A model generated the notes under the pieces. It saw only the letters and a list, made by a program, of their open reading frames with translations, had not been told where the DNA came from and did not search any database. From positions 1 through 5,391 of the forward strand of contig VBHV01000074.1 of NCBI GenBank assembly GCA_005881995.1: a stretch of 5,391 bases of DNA, given 5' to 3'. Source of the DNA: Chloroflexota bacterium (lineage in GTDB: Bacteria > Chloroflexota > Ktedonobacteria > Ktedonobacterales > Ktedonobacteraceae). Of this stretch, positions 1 through 4,500 are shown in pieces (position 1 is the first letter of the stretch; each line of letters opens with the position of its first letter). The translations under genes and the position numbers were made by a program.

Positions 1-13
1 CGGAATTGGACAT
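1..13 (-). CDS. Start of a third gene in the permease operon (only four codons in window)
   Basis: An ATG on the minus strand at 13-11 is followed by TCC AAT TCC (Met-Ser-Asn-Ser) and then leaves the window. It is preceded by AGGGAG at 26-21 with a 7-nt spacer, a good ribosome binding site. The start lies 18 nt after the stop codon of the upstream permease, with no room for a terminator, so it is most likely the next gene of the same leftward operon. Nothing can be said about its product from four residues. The call rests on the ribosome binding site, the spacing and the operon layout alone. Confidence 0.6.
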
Positions 14-20
14 ACGTAGT

Positions 21-26
21 CTCCCT
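21..26 (-). promoter_or_regulatory. Ribosome binding site of the partial third gene
   Basis: AGGGAG read on the minus strand, 7 nt before the ATG at 13-11 and inside the 18-nt gap after the preceding permease. It is the main support for a gene starting at the left edge. Confidence 0.55.
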
Positions 27-31
27 GAATA

Positions 32-1609
32 TTACTCTGGCGGGATTTCCTGGAAAGCCGCCTTGAGCTGGATACCCTGCTGTGCGCGCACAATGCGCAT
101 AATGACGTAATATATCACTCCCGCGATTGGAACTGCAAAAGCTTCGATCAGGGGCTTTACGCCTATTTGACCGAAGGCAGTGGTGGTGAATGCCACATAG
201 AGTACGAAGGCCCAGCTTAACAGCATGATCACGCCCACAATTGTAATTACCGGGACACCGGCGATGTGCGCGCGTACCATCTGCGGAGCAGACTCGAAGA
301 GTGAGCGGCGCGTGAAAGGCATGACGATTGCCGCCAGCGCGACCAGGATGAAAGCGACCGCCATCACCGCTATCACGTTGAGCAGCAGCGCACCCAGGTT
401 CTGATAGATGTTCATGTAGTTCAGGAACTCAACCCAGATGGCGACAATGATGGTAGCGATTACCGGCGTGTGCAGGCGGTCATTGATGCGGGCAACTCCA
501 TCTGGCGCCAGGCGGTCAAAGGACCAGGCAAACAGGTTGCGCGTGGCGATGAGGAAGCCGGTTGGCGTCCACCAGAGCACCGAAAGCACGAAGCAGGCGG
601 CCACAAACACTTGCAGGAAGCCCGGCAGCGCCAGGAATTTCACCAGCGTTGGCAGGTAGGGCGCGAAGCCCAGCGAGGACTTGTTGAAGCCGAGGAAAGC
701 GATGGAGGCGAAATTCGAGACGCCGTAGGTGTTATACACCAGCAGCGAGGCCCCCACATACAGTATCGCGCTAATGACCAGCGCACCGATGATCGAGACA
801 GTTGCAGTACGACGCACATTCTTGATCTCGCCCGCGAAGTAGCCCGTCCATTGGAAGCCGGTGAAGACCTGGAAGGCGTAGATCATGGCAAAAATCGTAC
901 CGGCCCAGTCGAGCGCACCTCCCGACAAGAAGCCTGCCTTGTTCGCCGCGCTCGTCACCTGCTGGATAGTGGTGCCGCTCTGCGCGTTGAAGTTGGAAAC
1001 GAACGCATCGTGTCCGGTCATAGCCAGCCCAATCAGCCAGATGATCATGCCGAGCCAGACCACCGCGAAACTGTAGACCATGTAGCGAGCGACACGCTTC
1101 GTTCCCAGCATCATCAATCCGGCAAAGAGAATCGTAAGTAGGGTGGCTATCAGGAATTGCGTTAGCTGGTCAGGCGCCCATGTAAATCCTGCCACATACC
1201 CCAGGCTAGGCAGCAGCAGCGTCATCATGGTGGTAAAGTTAAAAGAAATCCAGGTAGTAAAGACGAAGGTGAGCGAGAGATTCGTAATGAATCCCACGCC
1301 CGGTCCCAGGATACGGCTCACCCAGACGTAATCTCCACCCGAACGGGGCATGGCAACCGTGAAGTACAGGTAGACCATACCAAAACAGAATACCAGGGGG
1401 ATAGACAGGAGAAACGAGACAAGCACGTTGGCGTTGGGCCAGAAGGTGGGCGCGAACGAAAATACCTGCGTGATGCCGACGGGAATGAGGACAGCTGAGA
1501 AAACCAGGTTGAAGGCATCAAATGGTGAAAGCTCGCGCACCAGGCCCGTCGCATTGCGCACGAAGACCGTGGTCGAGCCTTGTGGGTTTGAACCGCTGAC
1601 AGTAGACAT
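32..1609 (-). CDS. APC-superfamily amino acid/amine permease, second gene of the operon
   Basis: A 525-residue integral membrane protein with about 12 predicted membrane segments (roughly residues 30-52, 60-85, 105-135, 148-168, 176-198, 235-258, 270-293, 322-348, 380-398, 404-432, 452-476 and 484-507). It resembles the amino acid-polyamine-organocation superfamily, which usually imports amino acids or amines by proton or sodium symport or by exchange. Family hallmarks are the loop after segment 2 (MPRSGGDYVWVSR, residues 87-99), GEIKNVRR after segment 6 (260-267), and AWSFDRLAP followed by a Thr-Pro before segment 9 (361-382). The start is fixed by AAAGGAGGG just upstream. It is a clear paralogue of the upstream permease: both share GLVRE near the N-terminus, FAWSFDR, an AANK.GF loop, RA.QGI near the C-terminus and a terminal PPE. 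The substrate cannot be read from sequence. The gene looks intact. It is probably co-transcribed from the promoter near 3600. Confidence 0.9.
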   Translation of the reverse strand: MSTVSGSNPQGSTTVFVRNATGLVRELSPFDAFNLVFSAVLIPVGITQVFSFAPTFWPNANVLVSFLLSIPLVFCFGMVYLYFTVAMPRSGGDYVWVSRILGPGVGFITNLSLTFVFTTWISFNFTTMMTLLLPSLGYVAGFTWAPDQLTQFLIATLLTILFAGLMMLGTKRVARYMVYSFAVVWLGMIIWLIGLAMTGHDAFVSNFNAQSGTTIQQVTSAANKAGFLSGGALDWAGTIFAMIYAFQVFTGFQWTGYFAGEIKNVRRTATVSIIGALVISAILYVGASLLVYNTYGVSNFASIAFLGFNKSSLGFAPYLPTLVKFLALPGFLQVFVAACFVLSVLWWTPTGFLIATRNLFAWSFDRLAPDGVARINDRLHTPVIATIIVAIWVEFLNYMNIYQNLGALLLNVIAVMAVAFILVALAAIVMPFTRRSLFESAPQMVRAHIAGVPVITIVGVIMLLSWAFVLYVAFTTTAFGQIGVKPLIEAFAVPIAGVIYYVIMRIVRAQQGIQLKAAFQEIPPE

Positions 1610-1613
1610 CGGA

Positions 1614-1622
1614 CCCTCCTTT
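1614..1622 (-). promoter_or_regulatory. Strong ribosome binding site of the second permease
   Basis: AAAGGAGGG on the minus strand, with GGAGG ending 5 nt before the ATG at 1609. It lies entirely within the 26-nt gap between the two permease genes and confirms the start at 1609. Confidence 0.75.
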
Positions 1623-1635
1623 TAATAAAATCCAC

Positions 1636-3297
1636 CTACTCTGGTGGTAGTTCGCTGTAGATCAAATCCAGGTTGATACCCTGTGCCGCTCGGACGGCAC
1701 GCGCTACGAAGTAGATCAGCAGGCCGATCACAATCAACGATCCCATGAAGATGAAGCCGGGCAGCGGCCCCAACTGTGCGTTGGCGATGCCAAGCGCCTG
1801 ATAGGAGAGCACCAGGTATGCCAGGCCGATCATCACAAGGATCGAAAGTCCCGCGACAATAGGCAGAATGGGGACGCTGCCAATGCGCACGTTTGCAGGC
1901 GAGTTCCTGAAAAGGTCGGGGCGACGGATGGGAAATGCGATGGCCGCCACGCTTACTGAGAGGATAGTGACGACTCCGGCCAGCACGCCCATGGAGAGCA
2001 GCGTGGCGAACGAGGTGGATAGCACCGACCACGCCAGGATGCCTGCAACGATGATCGAGGCCACGATGATCGCCGGGATGGGAGCGTGCGTGCGCTCGCT
2101 CACTTCGGAAAGCTTGCTGGGCAAGATGCGGTCAAACGACCAGGCGAAAATGGTACGCACGGGCATAAAGGTATTGGGGAACATGGCCGGCAAGTTCCAG
2201 AAGACGAAACTGATCGCGATGAGCAGTGCAAAGACCGAGTTATTGGCCGCGATGCTTGCTATCAAATTGTAGTAAGGCTGCACCGGCAACAAATAACCGG
2301 GTGAGCCTGCCAGGGCGTTGATGCTGGCGACAAATGGCTCGCTTGCAGTGCGATACAGGAGCAGGACGCCAATGATCATGAAGAGCGAGTCCCAGACCAG
2401 GGCGCCGATCATGATTGAAAGTTGGCGGCGCAATTTGCCAGCCGATTTCAACTCTCCCGCGATGTAGACCGACCACCAGTTCCACATCATGAAGGTCATG
2501 ATGATGGCGACCACCGGCAGCGTCGAGGAGAATTGATGGCCTCCGGTGAATGTAAAGCCGATCTTGTTAGCGGCAGTCTGGATGCTCTGAAACGAATTGG
2601 GGCTGTGTGTAAATGGCTGCGCGAAGGCGTTGAAATTGGCGATGAAGCCGGAATTCGAGCTAATCAGCAGCGCGATAAACGCCAGAAATGTTCCCAGGCT
2701 GGCGATAATCCAGCACACATTTTGCACACGAAACGCTGGTTTCGTCCCCATTGACATGGCAACCGCCAGGATGATGATCAACAACAACCCCAGGCCAAAT
2801 GTCCACCACTGGCCCGTTGCATTGGTGCCGCTGACCGCATTACCTGCGTTGATGAGTCCGTTGTTTTGTGTGACCGCGCCCAACACCGCCAGCGCGGGGC
2901 CAAGCGCCAGTACCGCGAAAGAACGCGCCCAGAAGGCCGCACCGATCAAGGCCGAGACCGCGGCAGAGAAATTGCTGAACACAGCCACGGCAGGATGCAG
3001 GATACGGCTGATCCATACATAGTCGCCGCCCGTGCGGGGCATGGCCGAAGCCATCATCGACATCATGATGCACACAGGTATGTTCACCACAAAAGCGATC
3101 ACCAGCGCCAGCACTATATCCGCGCCGGGGAACAATCCCAGAGCGTATAAAATGCCGAAAGCCAGGGTAGCGCCAACAGGCGCCGAGAAGACCGCGTTGA
3201 AAATAATGGCATCGAGTACCGATGCCTCACGAACGAGGCCCGATGATTGCCGTACATAGAGGGATGAGGACGAGGATGGAGAAGTTTCAGATTGCAT
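1636..3297 (-). CDS. APC-superfamily amino acid/amine permease, first gene of the operon
   Basis: A 553-residue polytopic membrane protein with about 12 predicted segments, of the same APC type as the downstream gene. After a serine-rich cytoplasmic tail (residues 7-12) come SGLVREASVLDA, a first segment with FSAPVGA (37-43), the loop MPRTGGDYVWISR (86-98), GELK after segment 6 (281-284), FAWSFDRILP with HAP (384-406), and a C-terminus ending RAAQGI...ELPPE. An in-frame ATG lies 60 nt further upstream at 3357. The start at 3297 is preferred because AAGGAG (3308-3303) lies 5 nt ahead of it, and the 20 extra residues would be encoded by the palindrome and repeat-element edge. The predicted promoter at 3624-3596 would give a leader of roughly 290 nt that spans the whole repeat element. 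Similarity to its neighbour suggests tandem duplication followed by divergence. The transported substrate is unknown. Confidence 0.9.
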   Translation of the reverse strand: MQSETSPSSSSSLYVRQSSGLVREASVLDAIIFNAVFSAPVGATLAFGILYALGLFPGADIVLALVIAFVVNIPVCIMMSMMASAMPRTGGDYVWISRILHPAVAVFSNFSAAVSALIGAAFWARSFAVLALGPALAVLGAVTQNNGLINAGNAVSGTNATGQWWTFGLGLLLIIILAVAMSMGTKPAFRVQNVCWIIASLGTFLAFIALLISSNSGFIANFNAFAQPFTHSPNSFQSIQTAANKIGFTFTGGHQFSSTLPVVAIIMTFMMWNWWSVYIAGELKSAGKLRRQLSIMIGALVWDSLFMIIGVLLLYRTASEPFVASINALAGSPGYLLPVQPYYNLIASIAANNSVFALLIAISFVFWNLPAMFPNTFMPVRTIFAWSFDRILPSKLSEVSERTHAPIPAIIVASIIVAGILAWSVLSTSFATLLSMGVLAGVVTILSVSVAAIAFPIRRPDLFRNSPANVRIGSVPILPIVAGLSILVMIGLAYLVLSYQALGIANAQLGPLPGFIFMGSLIVIGLLIYFVARAVRAAQGINLDLIYSELPPE

Positions 3298-3302
3298 GTC
3301 CA

Positions 3303-3308
3303 CTCCTT
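3303..3308 (-). promoter_or_regulatory. Ribosome binding site that decides the start of the first permease
   Basis: AAGGAG on the minus strand, 5 nt before the ATG at 3297. The alternative upstream ATG at 3357 has no comparable site in front of it. The 14-bp palindrome at 3310-3323 ends two bases upstream of this site. Confidence 0.75.
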
Positions 3309-3309
3309 C

Positions 3310-3323
3310 GCCTGTCGACAGGC
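3310..3323. promoter_or_regulatory. 14-bp perfect palindrome next to the permease ribosome binding site
   Basis: GCCTGTCGACAGGC is identical to its own reverse complement. In the permease mRNA it could fold as a 5-bp stem (GCCUG/CAGGC) with a UCGA loop ending two bases before AAGGAG. It could instead be a DNA operator half-site pair. Which role applies, if either, is not decidable from this window. Confidence 0.45.
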
Positions 3324-3390
3324 AAATAAGGTACGTTAGATGAACCACGAGGAGCATGATGACCGCGGTTAGGGTTTGTGAATGATTGCC

Positions 3391-3428
3391 AGGAATACAA
3401 TTGGACTTCCAGGGCGATCATTGCCAGG
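3391..3428 (+). repeat. 38-bp direct repeat, copy 1
   Basis: Begins AGGAATACAATTGGACTTCC and ends CATTGCCAGG. It is identical over 38 bp to 3464-3501. The copies are offset by 73 bp with 35 bp between them. The first three bases overlap the inner end of the left inverted-repeat arm. The match stops at 3429 (C here, G in copy 2). Confidence 0.9.
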
Positions 3429-3448
3429 CCTGCTTGAGAACGAGCAGG
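3429..3448. repeat. Small hairpin between the direct repeats
   Basis: CCTGCT (3429-3434) pairs with AGCAGG (3443-3448) around an 8-nt loop. It lies at the start of the 35-bp segment separating the two 38-bp repeats. It is a short stem and could be incidental. Confidence 0.4.
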
Positions 3449-3463
3449 ACGCACACAACATCG

Positions 3464-3501
3464 AGGAATACAATTGGACTTCCAGGGCGATCATTGCCAG
3501 G
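3464..3501 (+). repeat. 38-bp direct repeat, copy 2
   Basis: An exact copy of 3391-3428. It runs into the hairpin at 3505-3533. Its terminal ATTGCCAGG plus the next bases GCG (3493-3504) is perfectly complementary to 3525-3536, so it can compete with the neighbouring hairpin for the same partner. Confidence 0.9.
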
Positions 3502-3504
3502 GCG

Positions 3505-3533
3505 GCCAGGGCGACCCTCGCGGTCGCCCTGGC
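3505..3533. repeat. Perfect 12-bp-stem GC-rich hairpin
   Basis: GCCAGGGCGACC (3505-3516) and GGTCGCCCTGGC (3522-3533) are exact reverse complements around a CTCGC loop. No run of T follows on either strand (AATCTTTC on the plus side), so it does not look like an intrinsic terminator. Its right arm is also the inner part of the element's right inverted repeat. Confidence 0.8.
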
Positions 3534-3569
3534 AATCTTTCACAGACCCTGTGACCGCGGTCGTCGTGC

Positions 3570-3598
3570 TTGACATACAAAGATTTATTAGTTAGAGT
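3570..3598 (+). promoter_or_regulatory. Predicted promoter of the regulator-phosphoesterase operon
   Basis: TTGACA (3570-3575, 6/6 consensus), a 17-nt spacer, then TAGAGT (3593-3598, 4/6 with the key A2 and T6). Transcription would begin near 3605, about 80 nt before the regulator ATG. The first base of the -35 box is the last base of the repeat element. The -10 box overlaps that of the opposing promoter. Confidence 0.55.
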
Positions 3599-3619
3599 AT
3601 ACAGCAAAGAACATACTCT
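3594..3619. promoter_or_regulatory. Inverted repeat AGAGTAT-N12-ATACTCT, candidate operator
   Basis: AGAGTAT (3594-3600) and ATACTCT (3613-3619) are exact 7-bp inverted arms about 19 bp apart centre to centre. The left arm covers most of both overlapping -10 boxes, and the right arm touches the -35 box of the leftward promoter. Position makes it a good candidate for repressor binding affecting both operons, plausibly by the DeoR-family protein encoded next to it. That assignment is inference. Confidence 0.45.
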
Positions 3620-3624
3620 GTCAA
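3596..3624 (-). promoter_or_regulatory. Predicted strong promoter of the permease operon
   Basis: On the minus strand: TTGACA (3624-3619, 6/6), a 17-nt spacer, then TATACT (3601-3596, 5/6). Transcription would begin near 3589 and read through the complete repeat element before reaching the first permease ATG at 3297. This is the best promoter match I see in the intergenic region. Confidence 0.65.
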
Positions 3625-3670
3625 TGTAAATATGTCATAGTTTGTTTTATTTTGTCGGGGCAGTTTTGTA

Positions 3671-3676
3671 GAGGAG
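3671..3676 (+). promoter_or_regulatory. Ribosome binding site of the DeoR-family regulator
   Basis: GAGGAG, 8 nt before the ATG at 3685. It supports the ATG start over the in-frame TTG at 3652, which would place this site inside the coding sequence and add 11 residues upstream of the conserved helix-turn-helix domain. Confidence 0.7.
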
Positions 3677-3684
3677 CGTGTCCT

Positions 3685-4500
3685 ATGCTGGCGAGCGAAC
3701 GGAGAAGACTCATACTGGAGCGCGTGGCAGAGCTTCAATCGATCGAGGCTCAGGCGCTGGCTGATGAGCTGCAGGTCTCTGCGATGACGATCCGGCGCGA
3801 TATCAAGCGCCTGGAACAGGATGGTTTCCTGCGGCAGACCTATGGTGGGGCGACGGTACATATCACGAAGAGCGTGGAACTGGGGTTTAACAGCCGGGCT
3901 TTGCAGTACGCGGCTCAAAAACGATTGATCGGTGCTTCCGCCGCGCAGATGATCGAGCCAGGGCAAACGCTGTTCCTGGGAGAAGGCACGACGACCTCGC
4001 AGTTTGCGCAGTTTTTACCTCCACACCCTCACCTGCAGGTGATCACCGCTTCGCTCTCGCATGCCAGCCTGCTCGCCTCGCGCAATATTCGTGTCATTGT
4101 GCTCGGTGGCAAACTACACGCTGATGAATTGACTATGACCGGCCCGATTGCGGAAGCCACACTCAATCGCTTTTACGCGGATGTGTGCATTCTTGGCGCG
4201 GCGGGATTCGATCTCCAGGTGGGTGTGACTGAATTAGACTATGAAGTAGCCTCGCTGCATCGCTTGATGATGGAGCGGTCGCGCCGCGTTATCGTGCTGG
4301 CCGATCACAGCAAGCTGGGGTTTCGCTCGCCTGCCGTTGTAGCTCCGGTTAGCATGGTGACGACGCTGGTAACAGACGAGGCCGCTACGCAAGAGATGCT
4401 CGATCAACTGCAAGCCTGTGGCATGCAGGTTACGCTCGCCGGGAAGGGCGCACCCGAACGCGCAGGTCAACCCGATATCCAGCCAGAAACGGTGATGTGA
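3685..4500 (+). CDS. DeoR-family transcriptional regulator
   Basis: A 271-residue cytoplasmic protein of usual DeoR/GlpR length. The N-terminal winged helix-turn-helix opens with ERRRLILERV (5-14). The helix-turn-helix is about residues 24-43, with VSAMTIRRDIKRLE (31-44) matching the family signature, and the wing is YGGA (53-56). The C-terminal sensor domain has EPGQTLFLGEGTTT (91-104), equivalent to the sugar-phosphate-binding loop, then VLGGKL (139-144), TGPIAE (152-157), GAAGFD (171-176) and ADHSKLG (206-212). The usual D-S-G-(S/T)-T loop reads G-E-G-T-T here, so the ligand may differ from classical members. Such proteins are normally repressors relieved by a phosphorylated metabolite. 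It is divergent from the permease operon, with overlapping promoters, so control of the permeases and of itself is a reasonable inference. The last codons overlap the phosphoesterase start. Confidence 0.93.
   Translation: MLASERRRLILERVAELQSIEAQALADELQVSAMTIRRDIKRLEQDGFLRQTYGGATVHITKSVELGFNSRALQYAAQKRLIGASAAQMIEPGQTLFLGEGTTTSQFAQFLPPHPHLQVITASLSHASLLASRNIRVIVLGGKLHADELTMTGPIAEATLNRFYADVCILGAAGFDLQVGVTELDYEVASLHRLMMERSRRVIVLADHSKLGFRSPAVVAPVSMVTTLVTDEAATQEMLDQLQACGMQVTLAGKGAPERAGQPDIQPETVM

Larger units (their letters stand above)
3353..3570. repeat. About 218-bp intergenic element with imperfect terminal inverted repeats
   Basis: The left arm 3353-3393 aligns with the reverse complement of the right arm 3528-3570. 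Both read AGCA.GA.GACCGCGGT, then AGGGT.TGTGAA.GATTGCCAGG. There are four C/T differences, one A/T difference and a 2-nt gap. The arms share no similarity outside 3353 and 3570, so these are the apparent ends. No target-site duplication is visible at the ends, and no reading frame inside looks like a transposase. The interior holds two 38-bp direct repeats and a strong hairpin. It resembles a non-autonomous mobile repeat (MITE or REP/BIME-like) or a structured RNA sequence. It lies between the divergent genes, and its right end abuts the -35 box of the rightward promoter. Confidence 0.65.
3571..3637. promoter_or_regulatory. Outer inverted boxes TGACATA / TATGTCA around both promoters
   Basis: TGACATA (3571-3577) and TATGTCA (3631-3637) are exact inverted 7-mers bracketing the promoter pair, nearly concentric with the inner inverted repeat. 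A further TGTCA occurs at 3619-3623. The left copy overlaps the rightward -35 box. Repeated short boxes of this kind could be repressor sites. Chance occurrence in an AT-rich segment is also possible. Confidence 0.3.

Noticed and set aside
470..1141. Long plus-strand open frame (223 codons) opposite the second permease
   Set aside because: It is an antisense shadow of a clear membrane-protein gene. Its product is rich in Arg, Glu, His and Gln with no recognisable domain, and it has no convincing ribosome binding site.
3298..3357. 20-residue N-terminal extension of the first permease from the ATG at 3357
   Set aside because: The ATG at 3297 has AAGGAG at the right distance, while the upstream ATG has none. 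The extension would be encoded by the palindrome and the edge of the repeat element.
3391..3501. Possible minimal CRISPR array (two 38-bp repeats, 35-bp spacer)
   Set aside because: There are only two copies. They are embedded in a larger inverted-repeat element, the spacer contains its own hairpin, the repeat end recurs as partial copies outside the unit, and no cas gene is in view. Repeat-element structure explains it better.
3505..3540. Intrinsic terminator at the strong GC hairpin
   Set aside because: No T-run follows the stem on either strand, and no coding region ends nearby. Both flanking genes start, rather than end, on the sides facing it.
3353..3570. Complete insertion sequence
   Set aside because: At about 218 bp it has no room for a transposase, and no target-site duplication is visible. 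Only a non-autonomous element or structural repeat is tenable.
3382..3595. Small overlapping open frames of 63 and 69 codons in the repeat region
   Set aside because: They consist of translated direct repeats and hairpin arms with no ribosome binding site and no protein-like character.
3592..3966. Minus-strand open frame of 124 codons across the regulator start and promoters
   Set aside because: It is antisense to the well-supported DeoR-family gene and covers the predicted promoters, with no family resemblance.
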